A DNA stretch of 64,000 nt from Pontibacter aquaedesilientis (GTDB lineage Bacteria; Bacteroidota; Bacteroidia; Cytophagales; Hymenobacteraceae): assembly GCF_014773225.1 (NCBI RefSeq), contig NZ_JACXAJ010000002.1, forward strand, positions 62,001 through 126,000. The letters are read 5' to 3'. Of the stretch, positions 27,858-36,810 are shown piece by piece. The position numbers and the translations under genes were made by a program. A model generated the notes under the pieces. That model was not told where the DNA came from, searched no databases, and worked only from the letters and a program-made list of their open reading frames with translations. How positions within the stretch are numbered: position 1 is the first letter of the stretch; each line of letters starts with the position of its first letter.

Positions 27858-28376
27858 TTAGAAGTTCTGCTCTCCTGCTTCTCGTTTACCAATCATTACG
27901 GCACCTACCATCGATACCAGGAAAAGCACCGCCACTAACTGAAATGGCAACATATATTTTGTGAAAAGCACTTTACCCAGGTTCTCTACCATACCTACCT
28001 GCGAATTGTAGGTGGCTGGGTCCGGGTGTCCAAGCGTTACATCCTTTAGGGCAGCCACTACCACTACAAATAGCAGACCTCCTGCAACAGCACCCGCTAT
28101 CTTGGATATAATACTGCCTTTTACTGTACCCTGCACATTTTTCCCGGTATTGATGAACATCAGCACGAACAGGAAAAGTACCATGATGGCACCGGCGTAT
28201 ACTATGATATTCACCGCCGCCAGAAATTGTGCGTTCAGCAAGATATAATGCGCTGAAATAGTGAAAAATGTCAGAATGAGGAAGATAACGCTGTATACCG
28301 GGTTTTTGGCGATAACCACCATGACGGCGCAAAGCAGCGTTAGCGAAGCAAAGAAGAAAAACAGACTTTCTGTCAT
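27858..28376 (-). CDS. nuoJ: NADH-quinone oxidoreductase subunit J
   Basis: Membrane-arm subunit with the pi-bulge helix (VYAGAIMVLFLFVLMF) involved in coupling. 172 residues, five helices. It follows nuoI by four bases and is the last gene of the nuoA-J transcript; a terminator is just downstream. Confidence 0.94.
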   Translation of the reverse strand: MTESLFFFFASLTLLCAVMVVIAKNPVYSVIFLILTFFTISAHYILLNAQFLAAVNIIVYAGAIMVLFLFVLMFINTGKNVQGTVKGSIISKIAGAVAGGLLFVVVVAALKDVTLGHPDPATYNSQVGMVENLGKVLFTKYMLPFQLVAVLFLVSMVGAVMIGKREAGEQNF

Positions 28377-28380
28377 CGGA

Positions 28381-28890
28381 TTATTTGGTTTCAGTGGTTT
28401 TTAACGGTTCTACCAAGCGGTCTTTGCCGTAAATGAATTCGTCACGCTCGTAACGGGCAGGGGCCAGTTTATCGTCCTGCAGAAAGATGGCAGCTTTAGG
28501 ACAAGCCTCTTCACAAAGACCGCAGAAAATACAGCGCAACATGTTTACCTCATAAGTCACGGCGTATTTTTCTTCGCGGTACAGATGCTCCTCACCTGCC
28601 TTGCGCTCACCAGCCGTCATCGTGATGGCTTCAGCCGGGCAAGCCACAGCGCACAAACCACAGGCCGTGCAACGCTCAGCACCGTTTTCGTCGCGCTTTA
28701 GCACGTGCAAACCGCGCCAGATTTCGCTGCGCTGGCGTGTCTCTTCCGGATAGTTGATCGTCGCTTTCTTCTTGAAGAAGTGCTTTAACGTTATTCCCAA
28801 ACCTTGAGCGATAGCAGGCAGGTACATGCGCTCCGAGAGCGTCATTTCCTTTTGTGCTACGTTCTTTTTTCTATTTGATAGTGGTTCCAT
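28381..28890 (-). CDS. nuoI: NADH-quinone oxidoreductase subunit I
   Basis: Carries two 4Fe-4S clusters that pass electrons towards NuoB. Two ferredoxin motifs are present, CTACGLCAVACPAEAI and CIFCGLCEEACPKAAI. 169 residues, usual length. Between nuoH (73 bases) and nuoJ. Confidence 0.95.
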   Translation of the reverse strand: MEPLSNRKKNVAQKEMTLSERMYLPAIAQGLGITLKHFFKKKATINYPEETRQRSEIWRGLHVLKRDENGAERCTACGLCAVACPAEAITMTAGERKAGEEHLYREEKYAVTYEVNMLRCIFCGLCEEACPKAAIFLQDDKLAPARYERDEFIYGKDRLVEPLKTTETK

Positions 28891-28963
28891 TGTATCTCGA
28901 TGATGATTGCTGTCTGTGTTGTCTGTCTATAACAGCGTCAGGCAAGGCAGCATTCAATTGTCG

Positions 28964-30025
28964 TTATCCTTTTGTAAAATAGTCATAGAGTAGAATACCA
29001 CCGCCCGTAAGCAGGATATTCAGGATGGCCAGCGGAATCAGGATGTTCCAGCCTAGCTTCATCAACTGGTCGTAGCGGAAACGCGGTAACGTCCAGCGTA
29101 CCCACATAAAGAAGAAGATGAAAGCAAAGATCTTCGCGAACATCACGCCAACGCCTAGTATTGTCACCACGTTGTTGCCCAGAACCGGATCGTCAAAGGC
29201 ATTGCGCAGGTTCTCCATGAACGGGAAGTTATAGGCTCCGAAGTACAGCGTTGCCATCACAGCCGAAGCTACGAATATGTTGATGTACTCGGCAAACAAG
29301 TACATACCCAACTTCATCGAACTATACTCGGTGTGGTAACCGCCAATTAGTTCGGCTTCCGATTCAGGTAAGTCAAATGGTGTTCTGTTCGTCTCCGCGA
29401 AGGCACAGATCAGGAAAATCAGGAAGCCGAGTGGTTGGTACCAGATGTTCCAGTTAAAGCCCGCCTGTTGCTCTGCAATTACTTTCAACGACAGGGAGCC
29501 GCTCAGCATCAGCACCGCTATCAGCGACAGACCCATGGCCAGTTCGTACGAAATGTTCTGAGAAGCCGCACGGATAGCGCCCAGCAAGGAGAACTTGTTG
29601 TTCGATGCCCATCCACCAATCATCAGACCGTACACACCCAGCGACACCACACCGAAGATGTAAAGCACACCGATGTTCACGTCAATGGCAATCAGGTCGA
29701 AGGTTGTTTCACCTAGGATGAGTGTGTCGCCAAACGGGATGACCGCACTCGACATAGCTGCCACGAGCATCGCAATACCAGGGCCCAGAATGAAGAGAAC
29801 TTTGTTTGCTCTGGCAGGTATAAACTCTTCCTTGAAAAACAGTTTTCCAGCGTCAGCCAGGGGCTGCAGCAAACCGAACGGGCCTGCTCTGTTTGGACCT
29901 ACACGGTCCTGAATGAAAGCAGCAATCTTACGTTCAAAATAAGTAGAGTAGGTCGCAATCAGTAGGGAAATACCGAAAATGGCCAGAATGTAGATGCCTT
30001 TGTATATGAGAAGTACAGAATCCAT
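28964..30025 (-). CDS. nuoH: NADH-quinone oxidoreductase subunit H
   Basis: Forms the membrane floor of the quinone site. 353 residues, eight helices. KIAAFIQDRVGPNRAGPFG, AETNRTPFDLPESEAELI and RWTLPRFRYDQLM are the diagnostic motifs. It starts three bases after nuoG, so nuoG and nuoH are tightly coupled. Confidence 0.96.
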   Translation of the reverse strand: MDSVLLIYKGIYILAIFGISLLIATYSTYFERKIAAFIQDRVGPNRAGPFGLLQPLADAGKLFFKEEFIPARANKVLFILGPGIAMLVAAMSSAVIPFGDTLILGETTFDLIAIDVNIGVLYIFGVVSLGVYGLMIGGWASNNKFSLLGAIRAASQNISYELAMGLSLIAVLMLSGSLSLKVIAEQQAGFNWNIWYQPLGFLIFLICAFAETNRTPFDLPESEAELIGGYHTEYSSMKLGMYLFAEYINIFVASAVMATLYFGAYNFPFMENLRNAFDDPVLGNNVVTILGVGVMFAKIFAFIFFFMWVRWTLPRFRYDQLMKLGWNILIPLAILNILLTGGGILLYDYFTKG

Positions 30026-30028
30026 GCG

Positions 30029-31009
30029 TTATTCCGTTGGCATTTTTTTAACAGTAGATTTAGGTAGGTTCGGCACAATTGGCACATTCACCACAGGCAG
30101 TTCGTAGTGGTTAGCAGAAATGACAGACCCACTATCGATGTGACGTGGTCCTTCAATGGTCCAGTCGCTCATTTCCTTTTTGTCAAAGCGGCAGGTGTTG
30201 CAGATGAACTCCTCCACCTCCGCGTACTCGTCCTTGCGGGCTGTTACACGCAACACGGCATCACCACGTGACCAAAGCGTTACTTTACCGCTACAGGTAG
30301 GGCAGTCGCGGTGCGCGTTCAATGGTTTGGTGAACCAAACACGGTTCTTAAAGCGCCATGTCTTGTCTGTCAGGGCTCCCACCGGGCACACATCGATCAC
30401 GTTGCCTGAGAAATCGTTATCGATCACGTTCTCGATGTACGTACCAATCTCTGCTGCGTCGCCACGGCCCAACACGCCATGTACACGCTTCTCCGTAATC
30501 TGGTCAGCCGTGTAGACACAACGGTAGCACAGAATGCAACGCGTCATGTGCAGCTGGATGTAAGGACCCAGGTCCACTTTGTTGAAAGTACGGCGCGGTT
30601 CTTCGTAACGTGTTGCGCTCACACCGTGCTCATACGATAGGTTCTGCAGGTCGCACTCACCAGCCTGGTCGCATACTGGGCAGTCCAGCGGGTGGTTGAT
30701 GAGCAACATCTCCACAATACCCTTGCGGGCATTCAGTACTTCTTCGTTGGTTGTGTTTTCCACTACCATGCCGTCCTGTACCGGTGTAATGCAAGAAGCT
30801 ACCAGTTTCGGCATAGGGCGCGGATCACGGGCAGAACCCTGCGTTACCTTCACAAGGCACACACGGCACTTACCGCCACTGCCTTTCAGCGGGGTATAAA
30901 AACACATGGCAGGAGGCACTACATCACCACCGATCTTACGGGCGGCCTGCAGGATGGTAGTTCCATCTTCAACCTCTACCTCGATGCCGTCAAATGTTAT
31001 TTTAGCCAT
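30029..31009 (-). CDS. nuoG: NADH-quinone oxidoreductase subunit G, short form
   Basis: 326 residues with the iron-sulfur part only: the 2Fe-2S plant-type ligands (KCRVCLVK), the NuoG 4Fe-4S HPLDCPVCDQAGECDLQN, the third set RCILCYRCV with VCPVGAL, and a C-terminal pair of CPTC and CNTC. The molybdopterin-oxidoreductase-like domain, several hundred residues long in classical NuoG, is absent. No frameshift is needed, since nuoH starts directly after the stop. The short form is usual in Bacteroidota. It passes electrons from NuoF on. Confidence 0.93.
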   Translation of the reverse strand: MAKITFDGIEVEVEDGTTILQAARKIGGDVVPPAMCFYTPLKGSGGKCRVCLVKVTQGSARDPRPMPKLVASCITPVQDGMVVENTTNEEVLNARKGIVEMLLINHPLDCPVCDQAGECDLQNLSYEHGVSATRYEEPRRTFNKVDLGPYIQLHMTRCILCYRCVYTADQITEKRVHGVLGRGDAAEIGTYIENVIDNDFSGNVIDVCPVGALTDKTWRFKNRVWFTKPLNAHRDCPTCSGKVTLWSRGDAVLRVTARKDEYAEVEEFICNTCRFDKKEMSDWTIEGPRHIDSGSVISANHYELPVVNVPIVPNLPKSTVKKMPTE

Positions 31010-31014
31010 CTTTT

Positions 31015-31200
31015 AATTCGTTATTCGTTATTCATTGCCCGTTTTTCGTGAAGCGTTGCAACAAACGATTTAAGCTATACTTTCCTTTTCAGGATGATTT
31101 ATTATTCTTTCTCTTTGTCATCCTGAAAGGATCTTGTTGGCGAGTAGCACAAAGGCTTAACCTCCCTTTTACTAAGTTTCTTTCAGAATGACAGAGTAGA
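31015..31200. repeat. Repeat and hairpin element in the nuoF-nuoG gap
   Basis: Next to the nuoG start are TTCGTTATTCG units (31015-31050). Further on, TTTTCAGGATGA (31086-31097) and TCATCCTGAAA (31118-31128) can pair, and TTTCAGAATGACA near 31180 is a related copy. Sequences of this TTTCAGGATGACA type are common dispersed repeats between genes in Bacteroidota. There is no T run directly after the stem. Confidence 0.65.
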
Positions 31201-31215
31201 AGATATTGTCTCAGT

Positions 31216-32562
31216 CTAAACAGTAGCTGCCGCTAACTGTCCTCTGTACACCGCACCTGGAGCCGTAGCTTCCTGCGGATGTTTGATGTGCCACTCGAAC
31301 TCCTCCCGGAAGTGACGGATTGCGCTGGCTACAGGCCAGGCAGCTGCGTCGCCCAGCGGGCATATCGTATTTCCTTCAATCTGCTTGGCTACGCTTACCA
31401 ACAGGTCGATATCCTGCTGATGGCCGTGGCCATGCTCAATGCGGTGCAACACGCGCTCCATCCAGCCTGTACCTTCACGGCAAGGGCTGCACTGTCCGCA
31501 TGACTCATGGTGATAGAAACGGGCATAGTTCCACGTGTTACGCACGATGCACTGGTCTTCATCAAACACGATAAAGGCACCTGAACCCAGCATAGAGCCG
31601 CTCACAAATCCACCGTCAGATAGCGATTCGTAGGTCATGAGGCGCTGCTCTCCGGTAGCCGTTTTCATAATGAGGTCGGCAGGCAGAATCGGAACAGAAG
31701 AGCCTCCCGGCACAACGGCCTTTAGTTGCTTGCCTTTCCAGATACCGCCGCAATACTCGTCAGAGTAGATAAACTCCTCCACCGGAACACCCAACTCAAT
31801 TTCATAAACGCCCGGACGGTTAATGTTACCGCTCGCAGAAATCAGTTTAGTACCTGTGCTTCGACCTACACCAATCTTAGCGTATTCAGCACCGGAATTA
31901 TTTACAATCCACGGCACAGACGCAATTGTCTCCACGTTATTTACCACCGTTGGCGACTGGAACAGACCTTTCACCGCTGGGAATGGCGGCTTGTTACGCG
32001 GATTGCCACGCTTGCCTTCCAATGACTCCAACAGGGCTGTTTCTTCTCCGCAGATATACGCACCACCACCCGGCGCTACATGCAGATCCAAATCATAACC
32101 TGAACCCAGGATGTTCTTGCCAAGCAAGCCAGCTGCATACGCCTCGGCGATTGCTTTTTCCAGAATGCGCAGGATGAACAATAGCTCACCACGGATGTAG
32201 ATATAAGAAGTGTTCGCACCGAGGGCATAGCTCGATGTGATCATACCTTCGATCAGGGCATGCGGGTTTTTCTCCATGAACACACGGTCCTTGAAAGTTC
32301 CCGGCTCCGATTCGTCGGCGTTGCAAACCAGGTAACGCGGAACACCCTCCGGCTTAGCCAAAAAGCTCCACTTCATACCGGCCGGGAAGCCAGCGCCACC
32401 ACGACCACGCAGGCCTGATGTCTTCACTTCTTCCACCACCTCGTCTGGGGTCATCGTTTTGATGGCTTTTTCTACCGAACGGTAGCCGCCATGCTTGCGA
32501 TACACCTCCAGGGTTTCGATACCTGGTACGTTAATATGTTCGGTTAATATCTTGATTCCCAT
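31216..32562 (-). CDS. nuoF: NADH-quinone oxidoreductase subunit F
   Basis: NADH-oxidising subunit with FMN. GRGGAGFPAGMKW and GGGAYICGEETALLESLEG bind FMN and NADH; the 4Fe-4S ligands are CGQCSPCREG and the later CPLGDAA. 448 residues is standard. Followed by a 205-base gap filled by a repeat element before nuoG. Confidence 0.95.
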   Translation of the reverse strand: MGIKILTEHINVPGIETLEVYRKHGGYRSVEKAIKTMTPDEVVEEVKTSGLRGRGGAGFPAGMKWSFLAKPEGVPRYLVCNADESEPGTFKDRVFMEKNPHALIEGMITSSYALGANTSYIYIRGELLFILRILEKAIAEAYAAGLLGKNILGSGYDLDLHVAPGGGAYICGEETALLESLEGKRGNPRNKPPFPAVKGLFQSPTVVNNVETIASVPWIVNNSGAEYAKIGVGRSTGTKLISASGNINRPGVYEIELGVPVEEFIYSDEYCGGIWKGKQLKAVVPGGSSVPILPADLIMKTATGEQRLMTYESLSDGGFVSGSMLGSGAFIVFDEDQCIVRNTWNYARFYHHESCGQCSPCREGTGWMERVLHRIEHGHGHQQDIDLLVSVAKQIEGNTICPLGDAAAWPVASAIRHFREEFEWHIKHPQEATAPGAVYRGQLAAATV

Positions 32563-32625
32563 TGTAACAGGATATATAGCTCGGCAGTCGCAGTGTTAAG
32601 GCGATCTGCCTGATTTTTTAATGAA

Positions 32626-33153
32626 TTACTTCGCCCACTCAGGCGTTTCCACCTCTTTGTTGCGCATCATTTCGATGAACTGGTCCACTGCTTCTTCGCT
32701 GTCCAGATTCTCGTAGTAGGTTTCGCGCACCTGCAGCATCGGGCCGGTACCGCACGAAGCAAGGCATTCCACCGGCTTCAGGGTAAACATGCCGTCAGCC
32801 GTTGTCTCGCCTTCCTCGATGTTGAGCTTTTGCTTGAATGTCTCAATCATCTGGTCGGCACCGCGCAGGCAGCAAGGGCCTGTTCGGCATACCTCGAGCA
32901 CGTGCTTGCCAACCGGCTTTAGGTTGAACATGGTATAGAAGGTAGCCACCTCGTATACCTCGATTGGCTGTATGTTCAGGATTTCGGCAATCGCGTCCAT
33001 CGCTTCAGGGCTCACCCAGCCATTGTTCTCCGCCTGCGCAACGTGCAAGGCTGGCAACAGGGCAGACTTCTGGCGTCCTTCCGGGTAATGGCTGATATAG
33101 CGCTGAATCTCAGCAAGGGCCTTATCAGAAAACTTAAATGCGTCTTTTATCAT
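32626..33153 (-). CDS. nuoE: NADH-quinone oxidoreductase subunit E
   Basis: Thioredoxin-like subunit with a 2Fe-2S cluster; ligands in CRTGPCCLRGADQ and ECLASCGTGP. 175 residues. A gap of 123 bases filled with a self-complementary repeat separates it from nuoD. Confidence 0.95.
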   Translation of the reverse strand: MIKDAFKFSDKALAEIQRYISHYPEGRQKSALLPALHVAQAENNGWVSPEAMDAIAEILNIQPIEVYEVATFYTMFNLKPVGKHVLEVCRTGPCCLRGADQMIETFKQKLNIEEGETTADGMFTLKPVECLASCGTGPMLQVRETYYENLDSEEAVDQFIEMMRNKEVETPEWAK

Positions 33154-33155
33154 TT

Positions 33156-33275
33156 GTCAGTTAACAATTAACAGTTAACAGGAATTTTTTCAGTAAACAA
33201 TTAACAGTTATCAGTAATCAATCTCCTCTTTCAGTATTCAAATAATGTTTACTGAAAACTGATTACTGTTCACTG
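33156..33275. repeat. Repeat filling the nuoD-nuoE gap
   Basis: Direct and inverted copies of short units (CAGTTAACAATTAACAG, CAGTAATCA, TGATTACTG, TTCAGTAAACA, TGTTTACTGAA). The two halves fold back on each other, so the RNA could form a long hairpin. The block starts one base after the nuoD stop region and ends at the nuoE start, leaving almost no unique sequence. Confidence 0.7.
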
Positions 33276-33276
33276 T

Positions 33277-34527
33277 CTAGGCGTCCAGTTCGCCGGCAAT
33301 CACATTTAGGCTACTCAGCGTCAGGATAGCGTCGGCCAGCTGACCGCCCTTAATCATCTCGGTGTAAGCCTGATAGTAGATAAAGCAAGGCCTTCTGAAG
33401 TGCAGACGGTACGGTGTTCTACCGCCATCGCTGATCAGGTAGAAGCCAAGCTCGCCGTTGCCGCCTTCCACACTGTGGTATACCTCGCCTTTCGGAGCGT
33501 CAATCTCGCCCATCACAATCTTGAAGTGATAGATAAGCGCTTCCATGCTGGTGTATACCTCTTGCTTTGGTGGCAGGTAGTAGTGCGGGGCATCGGCGTG
33601 GTAAGAACCCTCCGGCAGGTTTTTGTAAGCCTGCTCAATGATTTTTAAACTCTGCCATACCTCTTCGTTTCTTACCAGGAATCGGTCGTAGGTATCGCCT
33701 TTTTCGCCAACCGGAATTTCAAACTCGAAGTCCTCGTAAGATGAGTAAGGGTTCATCACGCGCACGTCGTAGTCCACGCCGGCAGCACGCAGGTTAGGAC
33801 CCGTGAATCCGTAGTTCAGGGCACGCTCAGCCGAAATGGCACCCACACCCACCGTACGGTCGATGAAAATACGGTTACGGGTCAGCATTTTCTCAAACTC
33901 CGCCCATACCTTCGGGAAGCGCTTCAGGAACTCACCGATCAGGTGCAATGCTTTTGGAGAAAGGTCACGTTCCATACCGCCGATACGACCCATGTTGGTC
34001 GTCAGACGGGCACCGCATACCTCTTCGTAAATATCATAAATGTGCTCACGCTCCTGCATCACATACAGGAAGCCGGTAAAGGCGCCGGAGTCCACACCCA
34101 GGATCGAGTTACAGATCAAGTGGTCGGAAATACGGGCCAGCTCCATCATGATCACGCGGATGTACTGCGCACGCTTTGGGATCTCTATACCTAAAAGCTT
34201 CTCGACTGTCATGTGGTACCCCATGTTGTTGATAGGGGACGAACAGTAGTTCATGCGGTCAGTGAGCGGTGTAATCTGGTAGAACGGTCTGCGCTCGGCA
34301 ATCTTTTCGAAAGCACGGTGTATGTACCCGATGGTCGGCACGGCGTCCATGATTACCTCCCCGTCCATCTGTAAGATGTTCTGGAAGATACCGTGCGTTG
34401 CCGGGTGCGTCGGACCCAGGTTCAGGGTCGTCAGGTTCTCGTTCTTTTTGTCCTGCAGTTTCAGGTCGCGGTTGTCGCGAAACTCCTGCAACTGGTCAGT
34501 ATCAGCTGTTTTATTATCAGTAGCCAT
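33277..34527 (-). CDS. nuoD: NADH-quinone oxidoreductase subunit D
   Basis: Forms the quinone-reducing site with NuoB. 416 residues; [10 protein letters not shown] near residue 37 carries the quinone-site His, and the family motif [12 protein letters not shown] and LGVDSGA are present. NuoC is a separate gene here, 15 bases upstream, not fused as in E. coli. Confidence 0.95.
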   Translation of the reverse strand: MATDNKTADTDQLQEFRDNRDLKLQDKKNENLTTLNLGPTHPATHGIFQNILQMDGEVIMDAVPTIGYIHRAFEKIAERRPFYQITPLTDRMNYCSSPINNMGYHMTVEKLLGIEIPKRAQYIRVIMMELARISDHLICNSILGVDSGAFTGFLYVMQEREHIYDIYEEVCGARLTTNMGRIGGMERDLSPKALHLIGEFLKRFPKVWAEFEKMLTRNRIFIDRTVGVGAISAERALNYGFTGPNLRAAGVDYDVRVMNPYSSYEDFEFEIPVGEKGDTYDRFLVRNEEVWQSLKIIEQAYKNLPEGSYHADAPHYYLPPKQEVYTSMEALIYHFKIVMGEIDAPKGEVYHSVEGGNGELGFYLISDGGRTPYRLHFRRPCFIYYQAYTEMIKGGQLADAILTLSSLNVIAGELDA

Positions 34528-34542
34528 AGTGGTTTATCTGGC

Positions 34543-35049
34543 TTAGCGTCCGAAATAAGTATCGATTTTGTCTTCCCGCGTCTGGTCTTCCAGCGGATAC
34601 TGCTTGAGCATCGGGTGGTATTCCATCTCCTCGATGTTGAGGATGCGAATCAGGTTCGGGTGACCGGTAAAGATGAAACCGTAAAAGTCATAGGCCTCAC
34701 GCTCCATCCAGTTGGCGGTGGCGTAAATGTTGGTCAGCGTCGGCAATACCGGGTCCTCTGCAGGTACAAACACCTTAATGCGCAGACGGAAATTATGACG
34801 CAGACTGTGCAACTGGTACATCATGCACATCTCCCGGCCTTTGTGGTCCGGGAAGTGTATACCTGCCATCGTGGTCAGGAACTGCACCTGCAGGTCCTTG
34901 TCGTCATACAGGTATTGAATCAGGGCGATGATGTTCTCACGGTTTGTCGTGAAAGTCATGATGCCATCCGGGTTGTAGGCATCTACGATGTTCTCTTCAC
35001 CGAACTGCGCTATCAGTTTACCGAGTACGTTTTCGTTCGTAAGCTCCAT
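34543..35049 (-). CDS. nuoC: NADH-quinone oxidoreductase subunit C
   Basis: Soluble hydrophilic subunit of the Q module. 168 residues. [22 protein letters not shown] is the typical 30 kDa-subunit motif. Five bases after nuoB and 15 bases before nuoD. Confidence 0.94.
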   Translation of the reverse strand: MELTNENVLGKLIAQFGEENIVDAYNPDGIMTFTTNRENIIALIQYLYDDKDLQVQFLTTMAGIHFPDHKGREMCMMYQLHSLRHNFRLRIKVFVPAEDPVLPTLTNIYATANWMEREAYDFYGFIFTGHPNLIRILNIEEMEYHPMLKQYPLEDQTREDKIDTYFGR

Positions 35050-35054
35050 GCTGC

Positions 35055-35609
35055 TTATTTAATGTTGTAAGAAGCCAAAAGTGCCTGATATTCAGGTGAG
35101 TGTCGGCGGCGTAGTGATTCGTTCTTAGCCAAATCCTGCACACGCATCAAGCCGTCCAGAATCTGCTCTGGTCTTGGCGGGCAGCCCGGTACGTACACGT
35201 CTACTGGTACCACGCGATCTATACCCTGCAGGACAGAGTATGAGTCGAAAATACCGCCTGACGTAGCGCAAGCACCCACGGCCACCACCCAGCGTGGCTC
35301 CGCCATCTGCTCGTATACCTGCTTTACAACAGGTCCCATCTTCTTGGCGATGGTACCCATCACCAGCAGAATGTCGGCCTGACGTGGCGAGAAGCTTGGG
35401 CGCTCCGAACCGAAACGGGAAATATCATAGGTAGAGCCCATGGTCGCCATAAACTCGATACCGCAGCAAGAAGTGGCAAAAGGCAATGGCCAAAGCGAGT
35501 TCGCACGGGCCAAACCAATCACTTTCTCGAAGGAAGTGGCAAAGAAACCAGCGCCGCTATGGCCCTCTGGTGCCTCTACCATGTTTATATCTTTATTTGT
35601 ATCGCTCAT
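35055..35609 (-). CDS. nuoB: NADH-quinone oxidoreductase subunit B
   Basis: Binds the N2 4Fe-4S cluster next to quinone. Ligands are [16 protein letters not shown] and [10 protein letters not shown] start at the ATG at 35609 ([10 protein letters not shown], 184 residues); an in-frame ATG ten residues upstream at 35639 is possible. Five bases before nuoC. Confidence 0.95.
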   Translation of the reverse strand: MSDTNKDINMVEAPEGHSGAGFFATSFEKVIGLARANSLWPLPFATSCCGIEFMATMGSTYDISRFGSERPSFSPRQADILLVMGTIAKKMGPVVKQVYEQMAEPRWVVAVGACATSGGIFDSYSVLQGIDRVVPVDVYVPGCPPRPEQILDGLMRVQDLAKNESLRRRHSPEYQALLASYNIK

Positions 35610-35689
35610 GTTTCTGAAATTCTGAGTTTTAATCTGCATTTACCCCTGAAAAAACACTGTTAACCCTATAAAAGTTTAACAGCGCCAAA

Positions 35690-36064
35690 CTACTTGAGAA
35701 TGCCTTTTTTGATCTCGTAGAAGAAACCTGCCAGGATCACACCAAGGAACAACATCATCGGCAGAAAGCCTTCCAGACCGAACTCGCGGAAGTTCACTGC
35801 CCAAGGGTACATGAAGATAATTTCAATATCGAACAGCACGAACAGGATGGCCGTGATAAAGTACTTGTAAGAGATCGGCGTACGCGCATCGCCCACCGAC
35901 TCCACACCACTTTCCCAGGGGTTGTCTTTTACCTCACTTTTTCTTTTCGGACCAAGTAAATGGGTCACCACCAGCGCGAAAATAACGAAGCCGAGCGCTG
36001 CCGCAAATTGTATCAAAATAGGAAGATAGTCCGACGGTAGATACTGAGTACCAGTAGTTTCCAT
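35690..36064 (-). CDS. nuoA: NADH-quinone oxidoreductase subunit A
   Basis: Three-helix membrane subunit at the quinone-site junction. 124 residues; ENPWESGVES-type motif appears as DNPWESGVESVGDARTPISY, and FDIEIIFMYPW contains the loop glutamates. First gene of the cluster; a good promoter lies about 30 bases upstream. Confidence 0.95.
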   Translation of the reverse strand: METTGTQYLPSDYLPILIQFAAALGFVIFALVVTHLLGPKRKSEVKDNPWESGVESVGDARTPISYKYFITAILFVLFDIEIIFMYPWAVNFREFGLEGFLPMMLFLGVILAGFFYEIKKGILK

Positions 36065-36095
36065 ATTGCTGTAATGCTTTATTGAAATTTGGGAG

Positions 36096-36127
36096 CAAAA
36101 TTAGGTATAAATAGCCAACAATCAAAA
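36096..36127 (-). promoter_or_regulatory. Promoter of the nuoA-J transcript
   Basis: On the minus strand TTTTG (36123-36127), a 19-base spacer and TAATTTTG (36096-36103) match the Bacteroidota sigma-70 consensus TTTG-N19-TAnnTTTG exactly. Transcription would start 20-30 bases before the nuoA start codon at 36064. A GGTATA copy lies in the spacer. Confidence 0.6.
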
Positions 36128-36375
36128 GACTATATCCAATGTAAATGGCGTTTAAAATTGTTCTAAAGTAGAATGGGCCGGGGTTAATGCAATTCCTGTT
36201 GTTCTTGTATTATGTATAGCCGATGTTGTTGGTGATTGTGGGGGAGGTATCAGGTATAGCGGAATGTGTGTTGCAACACGAGTTGTTGCTACTAGATTCA
36301 GGTATAGTGACTGGCTTTTTTTTATAGCATGGCTTGGCCAGCCGGGAAGCTGTTTCGCCTGTGCGGCTGGCACTC

Positions 36376-36454
36376 ACTTTTTGTCTTGACACAAAAAGTA
36401 AGCAAAAAAGTAAAGACGCTCCAAACTCGCTGAACGCTCAAACAGTGGAGCGTC
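36376..36454. repeat. Hairpin-forming intergenic repeat (TTTTGTCTTGACA type)
   Basis: ACTTTTTGT-CTTGAC-ACAAAAAGT (36377-36400) forms a nine-pair stem; GACGCTCC and GGAGCGTC (36414-36454) pair over eight positions. Sequences of this CTTGACACAAAAAGTAAGC kind are common between genes in Cytophagales and Flavobacteria, known to me as dispersed non-coding repeats. Confidence 0.6.
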
Positions 36455-36579
36455 GGTAAAGTGCACTTGGCTCAAGCTATACCTTTGTAGTGTCAGTACA
36501 AGTTAGCTGGCAATGCGTGCCGGTGATTGGTAACAGTCATTAAAAAGTTTATACTTGAAAATAGGCAGCTGCAGAAGAA

Positions 36580-36690
36580 GTCTCCCTTTGAAGGGGGGAG
36601 GGGGATGTTAATCTTGCACATCAAGCTAAGCATAATATAGCAGCGGCAGGTTCCCCGCCTTGGCTAAGGAGGGGCTAGGGGTGGTTCGGC
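36580..36690. repeat. Purine/pyrimidine-rich dispersed intergenic repeat
   Basis: CTCCCTTTGAAGGGGGGAG and CCCCGCCTTGGCTAAGGAGGGG are two fold-back stretches separated by about 40 bases; AAGGAGGGGCTAGGGGTGGTT-type text is widespread in Bacteroidota gaps. It does not encode a protein. Together with the element at 36376-36454 it accounts for most of the 746-base gap between nuoA and pruA. Confidence 0.5.
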
Positions 36691-36750
36691 CCGGTACACT
36701 GAAACAAGATATTATAAAGCATATACATTCATTTTACTGTTATTGGCCTA

Positions 36751-36787
36751 AAAACAAAAGCACCACGCCCTTACGAGCGTGGTGCTT
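36751..36787 (-). terminator. Terminator of pruA
   Basis: On the minus strand AAGCACCACGC and GCGTGGTGCTT form an 11-pair stem with a CCTTACGA-type loop, then TTTTGTTTTT. An AGGTATAGCTATACCT palindrome (36796-36811) lies between it and the pruA stop codon. Confidence 0.8.
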
Positions 36788-36810
36788 CCTGTTTCAGGTA
36801 TAGCTATACC

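Noticed and set aside
30029..31009. Frameshift or truncation in nuoG
   Set aside because: nuoH starts three bases after the stop and the ferredoxin-type domains are complete; the short form is typical for the phylum.
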